Notes: generated by a model from the letters alone, not told the origin. A stretch of DNA of 32,066 nucleotides from Coriobacteriia bacterium (GCA_030540225.1 JAUNWQ010000016.1:1-32066), one strand, 5' to 3'; counted from the stretch's first letter, positions 14,348-23,242 are shown. Made by a program: numbers and translations.

Positions 14348-17218
14348 ATGGCTGATAAGGTCAGCATTTACGACGAGAACGGCGAACTCGCCGAAGGCGT
14401 CGAGCGCATCAGAACGCAGTGCTATTTCTGCCATGCCAACTGCGGTGTCCTTGCCTATGTCAAGGACGGCGACGTAATCAAGATCGAAGGCGATCCCGAT
14501 TACAACAACCAGGGTGGTCTGTGCTGCCGCGGAACGAGCGCGCTTTTGCACGTCAACCATCCCGCCCGCATCAACCACGCGCTCAAGCGCGCTGGCGAGA
14601 AGGGCGAGAACAAGTGGGAGCAGATCCCGTACGATCAGGCGATCAAAGAGGTCGCCGAGCGACTCAACCAGATCAAGGCCGAGTCGGGCGCTGAGGCGGT
14701 TGCTTCCGCCGGCGGCACGACCCGCACCGATGACTGGGCGCGTCGCCGCTTCCTGAACCAGTTCGGCACGCCGAACGGTTTCCACAATGCACTTCTGTGC
14801 TGGATCCCGACGTTCATGGCCGAGACGGTCGTCGCCGGCTGGTCTCCGTTCGAGACCGACCTGGGCGCTGCGAAGTGCCTGATCCTTTGGGGCATGAACC
14901 CGGCTGCATCTTCGCTGCCCTCCATGCACGGCTACACTGACCTTCAGCTTGCGGGCATGAAGATCATCTATGTCGACCCGCGTTTCTCCGAAACCGCCTG
15001 CAAGGCAGACCTGTGGCTGCCGCTGCGACCGGGTTCGGACACCGCGCTCTCGCTCGCGATGCTCAACGTCATCATCAACGAGTTCCTCTACGACTTCGAG
15101 TTCGTCGACCAGTGGTGCGACGGCTTCGAGGAGCTGCGTGAGCACATGGCTCCGTACACGCCGGAATGGGCTGCCCCCATCACCTGGCTCGACCCGGAGG
15201 ACATCCGCAAGGCTGCTCGCATGTATGCGACCACCAAGCCCGGCTGCATCCAGTGGGGCTGCTCTTGGGACCAGTTCGGACCTGCGTCCGCGACCGGCTC
15301 TCAGGCCCGTCAGCTCATGCGCGCCATCACCGGCAACCTCGAGGTTCCCGGCGGCGACGGCATGCCCGGCCCTGCCCTCAACTTCATCACCGACGAAGAG
15401 CTCGAGCTCAACGAGCTGCTTCCCGAGGAGCAGAAGGCGAAGCAGATCGGCTCCGACAAGTTCAAGCTGACCTCTTGGCCCGGCTACACGCTCATCTCCA
15501 ACAACGCCAAGCGCACTTGGGGCAAGACGCTTCCCGCAGAGTGGTTCTGCGAGGCTCATGGCCCGAGCGTGTTCAAGGCGATCCTCACCGGCGAGCCTTA
15601 CCAGATCCGCGCTCTCATCTGCAACGCGACCAACCCGGTGAACTCCTACGGCGACTCCAAGATGACGCTCGCCGCCCTGAAGAAGGTCGAGTTCCTGGTC
15701 ACCGTCGATTACTGGATGACCCCGGCAGCGCTCTTCTCCGATTACGTGTTCCCGGCCGCCGGCGCTCTCGAGCGTCCGACGATCGTCACGCACTACGGCG
15801 CGACCGACTCCGTCATGGGCGGCCGCCGCGCTATCCAGCCGAAGTTCGACCGTCACACCGACATGTCCTTCTGGCGCATGCTCGGCCTGGCCTGCGGTCA
15901 GGATCCCGCGAACTGGCCGTGGGAGACGGAAGAGGAAGTCTACTCCTACATCATCGCTCCGCTGGGTCTTCCCTGCACCGACTGGAACGACTTCGTCAAC
16001 AACATCCGCATGTACTATCCGCCGCTGCACCAGAACAAGTACGTCACGCGCGGTGGCTTCTGGACGCCGACCGGCAAGATCGAGTGCAACTCCACGATCC
16101 TGCGCGAGCTGGGCTATCCTGGCATGCCGACCTACCTGCCCTGCGCTGAGAACGACATCGACAATCCGGAACTCGCCGAAGAGTACCCGATCGTGCTCAC
16201 CACGGGCGGCGGCTTCATGCCGTACCACCACTCTGAACACTTCCAGATGCAGGGTATGCGCTACCTGTACCCGGATCCGTATTACTCGATTAACCCCGAG
16301 CTCGCTGAGAAGCTTGGCATCGAGCACGGCGACTGGTGCTGGATCGAGACCCAGCGCGGCCGCATCAAGATGCGCGCGAACGTCGAGCCCGAGGTCGATC
16401 CTCGCGTCGTGTTCGTGCCGCGTGGCTGGTGGTTCCCCGAGCGCGACACCAACATCGACCTCGACAACCCGTTTGGCTGCCTCGAGTCCAACACCAACGT
16501 CCTCACCTCTGTCGATGAGTGGGACTGCGACCCGATGGGCGGCTCCTGGGCGAACCGCGGCCTGATGTGCAAGGTTTACAAGTGCACCGAGGCCGACCAC
16601 GAGTGGAACGCTAAGGACAAGACCTGGTCCATTCCTGGTTGCGCGAAGAACCCGGGCATCTCTACCGACCCCGAGGACCTCAAGCACCGCGTGCTTCGCT
16701 GGGAGAAGATCCCCTTCGAGGCTCCTGCTTGCACGAAGGAAGTTCCCGAGGGCTTTAGCTGGCAGTGGCAAAACGATGCGCTCTACCAGGATTCCACCCA
16801 GTTCCGCCTGGACGATTCCGGTTGGCTCATCGACCCGAAGACCAACGAGTACGTCGATGCTCATACCGGCTGGTACTACGTTGCCGCCGAGAACTGCCTC
16901 ATGGACAAGGCTACCGGCAAGAAGTACACGATGGAGCGCGAGGAGATCGCTGAGCTCGCAGGCATTCGCCTGTACCCGGGCCAGGACGCTCCCTACGCAG
17001 TGCCCGAGCAGCTCACGTGGGATCGCGAGAAGGGCTATGCCCGCCTCGGCGACAAGCCCTATATCTACAACCCCGAAAGCGGTTGGCTGATCGATCCTGC
17101 GACCAACGTCTACCATGATGCCTACTATGGCTGGGCATACGACCCCACCACCAACGGCCTCATCGACGAGGAAACGGGCAAGCGTTACACGATGAGCTAC
17201 GAAGCCATCGAGGAATAA
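14348..17218 (+). CDS. Molybdopterin oxidoreductase catalytic subunit with aromatic repeat tail
   Basis: The protein has 956 residues and belongs to the DMSO reductase superfamily. The N-terminal [4Fe-4S] site is C25xxC28xxxC32 with a fourth Cys at 59 or 60. The expected Mo/W ligand is C151 in L-L-C-W-I-P. The body carries the usual bis-MGD motifs (I-L-W-G-M-N-P, N-A-T-N-P-V-N-S-Y, T-P-T-G-K-I-E, L-T-T-G-G). No Tat signal is present, so as read the protein stays in the cytoplasm, although an NrfD-like anchor is encoded downstream. The last ~140 residues are an extension with two 50-residue repeats (820-869 and 907-956; 27 of 50 identical). The Cys ligand fits acetylene hydratase-, polysulfide reductase- or Cys-formate dehydrogenase-like groups. 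The substrate is unknown. The ferredoxin subunit gene follows 29 bp downstream. Confidence 0.85.
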   Translation: MADKVSIYDENGELAEGVERIRTQCYFCHANCGVLAYVKDGDVIKIEGDPDYNNQGGLCCRGTSALLHVNHPARINHALKRAGEKGENKWEQIPYDQAIKEVAERLNQIKAESGAEAVASAGGTTRTDDWARRRFLNQFGTPNGFHNALLCWIPTFMAETVVAGWSPFETDLGAAKCLILWGMNPAASSLPSMHGYTDLQLAGMKIIYVDPRFSETACKADLWLPLRPGSDTALSLAMLNVIINEFLYDFEFVDQWCDGFEELREHMAPYTPEWAAPITWLDPEDIRKAARMYATTKPGCIQWGCSWDQFGPASATGSQARQLMRAITGNLEVPGGDGMPGPALNFITDEELELNELLPEEQKAKQIGSDKFKLTSWPGYTLISNNAKRTWGKTLPAEWFCEAHGPSVFKAILTGEPYQIRALICNATNPVNSYGDSKMTLAALKKVEFLVTVDYWMTPAALFSDYVFPAAGALERPTIVTHYGATDSVMGGRRAIQPKFDRHTDMSFWRMLGLACGQDPANWPWETEEEVYSYIIAPLGLPCTDWNDFVNNIRMYYPPLHQNKYVTRGGFWTPTGKIECNSTILRELGYPGMPTYLPCAENDIDNPELAEEYPIVLTTGGGFMPYHHSEHFQMQGMRYLYPDPYYSINPELAEKLGIEHGDWCWIETQRGRIKMRANVEPEVDPRVVFVPRGWWFPERDTNIDLDNPFGCLESNTNVLTSVDEWDCDPMGGSWANRGLMCKVYKCTEADHEWNAKDKTWSIPGCAKNPGISTDPEDLKHRVLRWEKIPFEAPACTKEVPEGFSWQWQNDALYQDSTQFRLDDSGWLIDPKTNEYVDAHTGWYYVAAENCLMDKATGKKYTMEREEIAELAGIRLYPGQDAPYAVPEQLTWDREKGYARLGDKPYIYNPESGWLIDPATNVYHDAYYGWAYDPTTNGLIDEETGKRYTMSYEAIEE
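16805..17215 (+). repeat. Two coding repeats in the molybdo-subunit tail
   Basis: Segments 16805-16954 and 17066-17215 encode two aligned 50-residue units sharing S-G-W-L-I-D-P-x-T-N-x-Y-x-D-A and T-G-K-x-Y-T-M. Repeated Tyr/Trp-Asp-Pro-x-Thr-Gly elements recall the aromatic octamers of OCRE domains; homology is not claimed. Confidence 0.8.
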
Positions 17219-17247
17219 TCAGGCTATCGAGTAGGAAAGGATAGATA

Positions 17248-17826
17248 ATGACTCGTTATGCTATGGTCATCGACCAGCGTCGTTGCATCGGCTGTCACTC
17301 CTGCACGGTTGCCTGCCGTACGTGGAACGACCTGCCGCTCGATATCATCTACAACCCCGTGGTGACCGAGGGCGCTCAGGGTAAATGGCCCCACGTCCAT
17401 CGCACCTACACCCCGACGCTGTGCATGCACTGCGCCAACCCCGAGTGCGTCCCCTGCTGCCCGACCGGTGCGTCCCAGCAGGACGACGACGGCGTGGTAT
17501 GGGTTGACTCCAAGAAGTGCATGGCCTGCAAGGTGTGCGTCAACGCTTGCCCCTACGGTATGCGCGACACCTCGGTGCTCGGCCCGCGCCTGCATCGCTT
17601 CGTGCGCAAGTGCACCTTCTGCAAGGACCGCCGCGCGGAGGAGCCCGGCTCGATGCCGTACTGCGTGCAGACGTGCCATCAGAAGGCCCGTATCTTCGGC
17701 GACCTGGACGATCCCAACAGCGAAGTGTCGAAGCTCGTCAACTCGCTTCACACCGAGCGCCTGTTCACCGAGCACGGCACGGAACCTCAGGTCTACTACA
17801 TTCCGGATTTGGGAGGTCAGCGATAA
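17248..17826 (+). CDS. Four-cluster ferredoxin electron-transfer subunit (DmsB/PsrB-like)
   Basis: The protein has 192 residues and 16 cluster cysteines in the four-group order typical of DmsB, PsrB and NrfC: C13/C16/C19/C23, C59/C62/C67/C70-71, C91/C94/C97/C101 and C122/C125/C139/C143. It should carry four [4Fe-4S] clusters and pass electrons between the catalytic subunit and the membrane anchor. ATG 17248 has GGAAAGGA upstream, 29 bp after the previous stop. Its TAA overlaps the ATG of the NrfD-like gene by one base, which signals translational coupling. There is no signal peptide. Confidence 0.92.
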   Translation: MTRYAMVIDQRRCIGCHSCTVACRTWNDLPLDIIYNPVVTEGAQGKWPHVHRTYTPTLCMHCANPECVPCCPTGASQQDDDGVVWVDSKKCMACKVCVNACPYGMRDTSVLGPRLHRFVRKCTFCKDRRAEEPGSMPYCVQTCHQKARIFGDLDDPNSEVSKLVNSLHTERLFTEHGTEPQVYYIPDLGGQR

Positions 17827-18812
17827 TGAAGCATCATTATTGGGAAGCGCCGATTGTCATCTACCTGTTCTTGGGTGGCCTCGGCGGCGGCATCATGTGC
17901 CTCACGGCTATCATGAGCCTCATCGTCAACCCTGGCACGGGCTCGCTCTTCTTCGTGCCGATGTTCTTCGCGCTCGCTGCGCTCGCTATCGGCTGCTTCT
18001 TCCTCGTATTCGAGCTCGGTCAGCCGCTTGTGTTCTGGCGAGTGTGGACAACGGCGACGGCAATCATCAAATGGGGCGCAACGCTCCTGGTCATTGCCAT
18101 GTTCGGCGACATCTTCTGGCTGCTCGGCTATCTGGACGTGCTGCCGCTTGATTGGGGCTTCCTGGGCGCCATCGCCTCCGTGTTCGGCGGCGGTACCCCG
18201 GTGTTCGCCACGATCGCTGGTATCGCCGGTTTTGGCATCATGGTGTACACGGGCGTCATGCTCTCGACCCTGAAGGCTCACTCCTTCTGGGCGACCCCGG
18301 CACTGCCCGTGCTGTTCACCATCTCGGCCCTGTCCACCGCCTGCGCCGCTATCGCGCTGTCGCTGGGCATCTTCGCTGAGCCGACTGTGGCCCTGCTTGC
18401 TGCCACCGAGGAGATCCACGAGATCATTCATGTCGTCGACATCATCCTGGTCTGCGCTGAGGTTACCGTTCTGCTCATCATGATCCTCTCCTTCCTGGGT
18501 GCCGGCAACGTCACTCAGAAGGCTGTTGCCCGTCGCTGGGTCGTCGGCAAGACCGCCCCGCTGTTCTGGCTCGGCATGATCGTCTGCGGTCTGGTCCTCC
18601 CGTTCTTCCTGTACGTCTTCGGCGCCGATTCCGCGGCTTCCACCGTGGTAGCTCCCGTCCTCGTGCTCTGCGGCGGTCTGCTGCTCCGTTACCTCTGCGT
18701 GTACTCCGACGAGCGCGCCGAGATTCCGGGCGAGAACCGTTACTACAATCGCACGGCCGACCCCCATGCGGAGTTCGTCGAGCATTGGACCTACGGCGAG
18801 AATATGTACTAA
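17826..18812 (+). CDS. NrfD/PsrC-like integral membrane anchor
   Basis: The protein has 328 residues with about eight hydrophobic segments from residue 8 onward. It begins with Y-W-E-A-P-I-V-I-Y-L-F-L-G-G-L-G-G-G, the first helix typical of NrfD/PsrC quinone-binding subunits. The C-terminus is a polar tail of roughly 45 residues (R-Y-Y-N-R-T-A-D-P). I place the start at ATG 17826, overlapping the ferredoxin stop, although the frame is open further upstream. It should exchange electrons with the menaquinone pool. Together the three genes encode a CISM-type respiratory complex whose direction (reductase or oxidase) cannot be read from sequence. Confidence 0.85.
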   Translation: MKHHYWEAPIVIYLFLGGLGGGIMCLTAIMSLIVNPGTGSLFFVPMFFALAALAIGCFFLVFELGQPLVFWRVWTTATAIIKWGATLLVIAMFGDIFWLLGYLDVLPLDWGFLGAIASVFGGGTPVFATIAGIAGFGIMVYTGVMLSTLKAHSFWATPALPVLFTISALSTACAAIALSLGIFAEPTVALLAATEEIHEIIHVVDIILVCAEVTVLLIMILSFLGAGNVTQKAVARRWVVGKTAPLFWLGMIVCGLVLPFFLYVFGADSAASTVVAPVLVLCGGLLLRYLCVYSDERAEIPGENRYYNRTADPHAEFVEHWTYGENMY

Positions 18813-18835
18813 GCTCTCGCTTGTGCCCCAGGTCG

Positions 18836-18841
18836 TATAAT
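18836..18841 (+). promoter_or_regulatory. Possible -10 box upstream of the CCG-protein gene
   Basis: TATAAT lies in the gap after the NrfD gene and upstream of the terminator-like hairpin. No -35 is evident, so support is weak. Confidence 0.25.
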
Positions 18842-18864
18842 CTGGGTACTTGATCGAGCATGTC

Positions 18865-18896
18865 GCGAACCCGACCTTGCACGAGGTCGGGTTCGC
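18865..18896 (+). terminator. Terminator-like hairpin after the NrfD gene
   Basis: A perfect 13-bp stem (18865-18877 with 18884-18896) has a 6-nt loop and is followed by CTTGTAT, with no strong T-run. It probably ends or attenuates the molybdo-operon. Confidence 0.6.
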
Positions 18897-18910
18897 CTTG
18901 TATCATGCGC

Positions 18911-18968
18911 AGTTTTCCAACATGAGGGCGAAGCGGTTGGGACGTATTCGCATTGATGATGGAAAACT
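18911..18968 (+). promoter_or_regulatory. Spaced inverted repeat upstream of the CCG-protein gene
   Basis: AGTTTTCCA (18911-18919) and TGGAAAACT (18960-18968) are exact inverted copies separated by 40 bp. The gap between the NrfD stop and the GTG at 19003 otherwise holds only a hairpin and a TATAAT. This could be a leader stem or two half-sites for a regulator. Confidence 0.4.
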
Positions 18969-19002
18969 CTGCAATCAAGGCAGGGGGAGGAGGGAAAACG
19001 CT

Positions 19003-20010
19003 GTGGGACCTTATGCGTTCGATGACGCTTTGACGGGAAGCTCGATCACGTGCGATTACCCGGGGTTACAGGCGCTTATGGTCGAGCAGTCGGGAAAGGC
19101 TTGCGCGTGCGCATCGCTGTTCTTTCCCGGATGCTCGCTTATCAACTACGGCTTGCCGCTCGTGCAGTCGGTGTACGACCTGCTGAAATCCGCAGGCGAG
19201 GTCGAGGGCATCTCGCTTCTCTGCTGTGGCAAGATCTTGCAGTACGAGCCCGACGGTCCGGCTCAGCGCCGCACGTTCGAGGCCGAGCTCATCGAGCAGG
19301 TGGTTGCTCGCGGCACGCGTCGCATCGTCGCCGCATGCCCGAACTGCGTGCTCGCGCTTCGGGGCGCCCTTGCCCGCGATGAGCGCACGCAGGATGTGGA
19401 AATCGTCGCGCTTCCGTCGCTGCTCGCGAAGATGGGCTACCGCATCGACGCCGGCGTCGCGCGCGAGATGCTCAACCGCGAGCTTGCCTGGCGCCACCCC
19501 GATTGGTACGACGAGGCGGGCAATCCCACCGAGGCATGCGAGGCACCTGAGTCGCTTCTCTTCATGCCGCACGATTCGTGCCCCGACAAGAAGACGGGGG
19601 AGTTCGCCGACGGGCTGCGTGCGCTCATGCCCGAGGAGCTGCTCGTCGAAGGCGAGAAAGTGCGCAAGCGCTCGGTATGCTGCGGGTCGCTTGCCCGCGC
19701 CGCTGGGAAGACCGAGCTTGCCGACAGGCAGGCGCAAGAGCACGGGCAAGACGCGTCTGATCTGGGTGCGAGCGCGATTGTCACGGCATGCGTGAGCTGC
19801 ACGTTCCAGCTGATGATGGCGCAGCACGAGGTTCCAGTGTTCCACTACCTCGAGCTGCTCTTCAACTGGCGCATCGACTGGTATCATGCCGATGCCTACA
19901 TGAAGCTGCGCTTCCTGTTCGACGACTCGCTCGGTGTCGAGAAGCAGGGGCAAGGCGCGAGGAATTTCGTTGGACTCGGCGGCGAGGGAGCCGCGAAGGA
20001 GGATGCGTAA
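19003..20010 (+). CDS. CCG-domain iron-sulfur protein (HdrB/HdrD/GlpC-like)
   Basis: The protein has 335 residues from GTG 19003, chosen because a strong GGGGGAGGAGGG site lies nine bases upstream; the frame is open from 18850. It has two CCG-type modules. The first comprises F-P-G-C (C44), C74-C75-G and A-C-P-N-C (C112, C115). The second comprises D-S-C (C193), C226-C227-G-S and T-A-C-V-S-C (C263, C266). Such modules bind the noncubane [4Fe-4S] cluster of heterodisulfide reductase HdrB or act in lactate and glycerol-3-phosphate dehydrogenases. It is soluble and has no membrane segment. Its stop abuts the ATG of the second molybdopterin enzyme, so the two are coupled and may form one complex. 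Confidence 0.8.
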   Translation: MGPYAFDDALTGSSITCDYPGLQALMVEQSGKACACASLFFPGCSLINYGLPLVQSVYDLLKSAGEVEGISLLCCGKILQYEPDGPAQRRTFEAELIEQVVARGTRRIVAACPNCVLALRGALARDERTQDVEIVALPSLLAKMGYRIDAGVAREMLNRELAWRHPDWYDEAGNPTEACEAPESLLFMPHDSCPDKKTGEFADGLRALMPEELLVEGEKVRKRSVCCGSLARAAGKTELADRQAQEHGQDASDLGASAIVTACVSCTFQLMMAQHEVPVFHYLELLFNWRIDWYHADAYMKLRFLFDDSLGVEKQGQGARNFVGLGGEGAAKEDA

Positions 20011-22290
20011 ATGCGCGAGGTGCGCAAAACGAACTGTCATTTCTGCGGGTATCTCTGCGCGTTTCATGCGACGGTGGAAGATGGGCGCGTCGTGGATCTG
20101 GAGCCCGACCCTTCGCGATACCCTTACGACCCGAAGGTGCTCGCGGGGTGCCGTCGTTGGAAGATGAACCTCGACGTGCTCGATGGGGACGACCGCGTGA
20201 ACTACCCCCTGCGCCGCGTCGGTGCGCGTGGGGCGAACGAATGGGAGCGCGTGAGCTGGGACGAGGCGCTTGACGACATCGCGCAGCGTCTATCGCAGCT
20301 TCGCGACCAGTATGGCTCCGAAACGCTCGCATCCATGATCGGTGGGCCGCATGCGTCGTTTTGGCCGCTGCACCGCTTCATGAACATGTTCGGCTCACCG
20401 AACAACATGGGTATCGGGCAGATCTGCTGGAACCCGCGCATCTGGATGGACGCGATCACCTTCGGGTGGACCATCGAGGCCGACATCAACGACGACACGG
20501 AATGCGTCTTCATCTGGGGAACGAACCCCGCCGAGTCAGACAATTCGCTCTGGTGGCAATCGATTCGCCGCATCGGAAAGTCGGACACGCCGCTCGTGGT
20601 GATCGATCCGCGCTACACCAAGACCGCCTCCTGCGCCGATTTGTGGATTGCGCCGAAGACGGGTACGGATTGCGCCCTCGCGCTCGGCTTTGCGAACGTC
20701 ATCATCGCCGAGGGCTTGTGCGACCGCGATTTCGTTGCGGAATGGTGCCATGGCTTCGACGAGTTCGCTGCCCATGTGGCGCGATACACGCCCGAGTACG
20801 TCGCCGAGTTCTGCGGCGTGTCGGCTGATGACGTCCGCACTGCGGCGCGCTGGTTCGGGCGTGCCCAGGCGGCGGCGCTCGTGTCGGGGCGCGGTATCGA
20901 CCAGTCGGGCTGCAACGTGGCGCCCACGCACCGCGCGATCTGCTGCTTGCGTGCGATCACGGGCAACGTTGACAAGCCCGGCGCCTGCATCATCACCGAG
21001 ATGAGCGACTTCACTACAGAAGTCGAGCTCGAGATGACCGACGAGATGGCGCCCGAGCACAAGGCCCGCTGCCTGAACACTCCCTACACCCCGCTTCAGT
21101 GCTACGAGGGTTACGCGAAAGTGCAAAAGGTGACCGAGCGTTTGGGCTGCAGGCTCCCGACGCGCTACATGACCTCGGCTCATCCCGATCTCGTGCTCCG
21201 CGCGATGGAGACAGGCGAACCCTATCCGGTGCGCGCGCTCATCGTGAACGCGACGAACCCGCTGCTCACCTATGCCGACACGCATCGCGTGTTCAACGCG
21301 CTCATGGGCCTCGACCTGATTGTGGTGATCGACTACTACCTGACGCCGACCGCTTCGATTGCCGATTTCGTCCTGCCTTGCGCAGGCGCGATCGAGCGCC
21401 CGCTCTTCCAGCAGCATGGCGGCGTCGCGAACATCGCCTACGGCGGCCCAGCGGCGGTCGAGCCGTACTACGAGCGCAGAAGCGACTACGACATCTTCCG
21501 TGCGTTGGGGATTCGCCTGGGGCAGGCAGAGGCATGGCCGCACGAGACGTTCAAGGATGCGCTTGAGGACGTGCTCGCCCGCGCGGGGATGACCTGGGAA
21601 GAATACTGCGAGCGCGGCATGTACTTCCGCCCGCCCGTCCCCTTCAAGTATCTGTATCCCGACGAGACGGGCAACCCGCGGGGCTTCGCCACCACCACGG
21701 GGAAAATCGAGCTTGCAAGCGAGATCCTTCCCGATTTCGGCGGGCAGCGCCTGCCCGAGCCTGCGCCGTGCCTCTCGCTTTGCTCAGACGAGCTCATCGC
21801 ACGCGCCGAAGCGTGCGGGGGAGCGCATCTGGCGATGGTCACCGGTGCTCGCAAGCAGCCCTACAACGCGTCGATGTACTTCAACAACCCGAAGTTCCGC
21901 AAGTCCTCGCCGCATCCTGCGGTGGAGATCTCGCCCGCGACGGCACAGCGGCTGGGACTTCGCGCGGGAGACACCGTCGAGGTTGCCACCGACAAGGGGA
22001 GCGCGCGCTTCGTGCTGGAGGTGCGCACGATGCGCGACGATATGGTGAACGTCGATTATGGCTGGTGGCACCCCGAGTGGACGCCGGGCGCGCCCGACTT
22101 CGGCGGCATGTGGGAGTCGAACGTGAACTGCCTGACGACCTGCTCGGTTGCGACGGGCGAGCCCATGATCGGCACCTGGTGGTACAACGCCATCGATTGC
22201 GTGATCAGCAAGGTCGATGCAACCCTTTCGTGGCAGGATGATCCCTACGTGAAAGAACGTACCGATGCGGACAAGGACGGTGCCAGATAG
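20011..22290 (+). CDS. Molybdopterin oxidoreductase, second catalytic subunit
   Basis: The protein has 759 residues and belongs to the DMSO reductase superfamily. ATG 20011 directly follows the previous TAA; the ribosome site GAAGGAGG lies within the upstream gene. The [4Fe-4S] ligands are C9xxC12xxxC16 and C47. The Mo/W ligand is probably C139 in Q-I-C-W-N-P. Cofactor motifs include I-W-G-T-N-P-A-E, N-A-T-N-P-L-L-T-Y, T-T-T-G-K-I-E and a C-terminal bis-MGD domain. It lacks a Tat signal and the repeat tail of the first enzyme, and no DmsB or NrfD partner follows. The CCG protein is therefore the likely electron partner, suggesting thiol/disulfide-linked or soluble electron transfer. The substrate is unknown. 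Confidence 0.87.
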   Translation: MREVRKTNCHFCGYLCAFHATVEDGRVVDLEPDPSRYPYDPKVLAGCRRWKMNLDVLDGDDRVNYPLRRVGARGANEWERVSWDEALDDIAQRLSQLRDQYGSETLASMIGGPHASFWPLHRFMNMFGSPNNMGIGQICWNPRIWMDAITFGWTIEADINDDTECVFIWGTNPAESDNSLWWQSIRRIGKSDTPLVVIDPRYTKTASCADLWIAPKTGTDCALALGFANVIIAEGLCDRDFVAEWCHGFDEFAAHVARYTPEYVAEFCGVSADDVRTAARWFGRAQAAALVSGRGIDQSGCNVAPTHRAICCLRAITGNVDKPGACIITEMSDFTTEVELEMTDEMAPEHKARCLNTPYTPLQCYEGYAKVQKVTERLGCRLPTRYMTSAHPDLVLRAMETGEPYPVRALIVNATNPLLTYADTHRVFNALMGLDLIVVIDYYLTPTASIADFVLPCAGAIERPLFQQHGGVANIAYGGPAAVEPYYERRSDYDIFRALGIRLGQAEAWPHETFKDALEDVLARAGMTWEEYCERGMYFRPPVPFKYLYPDETGNPRGFATTTGKIELASEILPDFGGQRLPEPAPCLSLCSDELIARAEACGGAHLAMVTGARKQPYNASMYFNNPKFRKSSPHPAVEISPATAQRLGLRAGDTVEVATDKGSARFVLEVRTMRDDMVNVDYGWWHPEWTPGAPDFGGMWESNVNCLTTCSVATGEPMIGTWWYNAIDCVISKVDATLSWQDDPYVKERTDADKDGAR

Positions 22291-22302
22291 CGGCTTGCGT
22301 CC

Positions 22303-22349
22303 TATAATGTGCAAGGTGCACTAATGGTGAATGCGCTCGAAATCGAGCG
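22303..22349 (+). promoter_or_regulatory. -10 box and compact palindrome upstream of the transferase gene
   Basis: TATAAT at 22303-22308 is followed by CGCTCGA-AA-TCGAGCG (22334-22349), a perfect 7-bp-arm palindrome, 23 bp before the GTG start. It may be an operator or a leader hairpin. No good -35 is seen. Confidence 0.4.
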
Positions 22350-22372
22350 AGTGATATACGAAGGAGAGTATT

Positions 22373-23239
22373 GTGGCAGAGAAAAAACAAGCGTTGCTCC
22401 TGTTCTGCAAGCCGCCCGTCCCGGGTCTGGTGAAGACGCGCCTGACGATTGAGCGCGGTGGCTTTTTGAGCCCCGAGCAGGCGGCAGAGCTGTTCCGCCG
22501 CTGCCTGTACGACGTGAGTGAGATGTGCATGCAGGCGCTTCTATCGATGCAGGCGGACAACGACGCCCTCGTTGCCGAGGACCCGTCGGTCGATAAGATC
22601 ACCTACGACTTCTTCGTGTCGACCACGCCGGCAGACAACGTCGAGCTCATGCGCGAGACCTACGACTCGCTTGGCAAGTGGCCCATGGAGATCCACTACA
22701 TCACCGACAAGGGAGCCACGTTCGACGACCACTTCGACGATGCCTTCAAGCAGATCTTCGACATGGGCTATGAGCACATCGTCTCTGTCGGCGGCGACGT
22801 CCCGACCATGCCGATCACTCACATTTCCCAGGCTTTCCAGTGGCTGGACTACTTCCAAGACCTGGGGACCCCGGGCTTCGTGCAGGCTCCCTGCCAGGAA
22901 TGCGGCACGTCGCTTGTCGGCTTCAGCTACAACACGCCGATCAACCACCAGGGCGTGTACTACAACCTCACCGGCAAGCCCGCGCTCGACGCGTACGTGG
23001 AGAAGCTCCAGGAGATGGATATCCCCTCGGCGTACTTCACGCCCGTTGCCGATATCGACGAGAAGGTCGATCTCGCGCACGCTGTGTCCTGCATCCGCGC
23101 AATCAAGGAGGCCGCGAAGTACCAGACCGAGATCTACGTGCCGCAGCGCGTGCTCGATTGGTGCGACTTCATGAACATCCGCGTTTCCACGCCGCCGAAC
23201 GACAACCACGACCCTCGTCAGTACATCGACGAGGAATAG
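22373..23239 (+). CDS. DUF2064/TIGR04282-type glycosyltransferase-fold protein
   Basis: The protein has 288 residues; GTG 22373 is preceded by AAGGAGAG. The N-terminus C-K-P-P-V-P-G-L-V-K-T-R-L (12-24) and the G-G-D-V-P-T-M core match the family called rSAM/selenodomain-associated transferase 1, a GT-A nucleotidyl/glycosyltransferase fold. By established annotation this family often occurs beside ArsS-type radical SAM proteins, and an ArsS domain is encoded 19 kb upstream in this window. A sugar- or nucleotide-transfer role in an organoarsenic or related pathway is possible but inferred. The protein is longer than usual for the family, with a ~70-residue C-terminal extension. No signal peptide is visible. 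Confidence 0.75.
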   Translation: MAEKKQALLLFCKPPVPGLVKTRLTIERGGFLSPEQAAELFRRCLYDVSEMCMQALLSMQADNDALVAEDPSVDKITYDFFVSTTPADNVELMRETYDSLGKWPMEIHYITDKGATFDDHFDDAFKQIFDMGYEHIVSVGGDVPTMPITHISQAFQWLDYFQDLGTPGFVQAPCQECGTSLVGFSYNTPINHQGVYYNLTGKPALDAYVEKLQEMDIPSAYFTPVADIDEKVDLAHAVSCIRAIKEAAKYQTEIYVPQRVLDWCDFMNIRVSTPPNDNHDPRQYIDEE

Positions 23240-23242
23240 GAG

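Noticed and set aside
14348..17218. Arsenate reductase or arsenite oxidase because of the nearby arsenic-type gene
   Set aside because: No Tat signal, and the unusual tail does not fit ArrA or AioA; proximity alone is not evidence.
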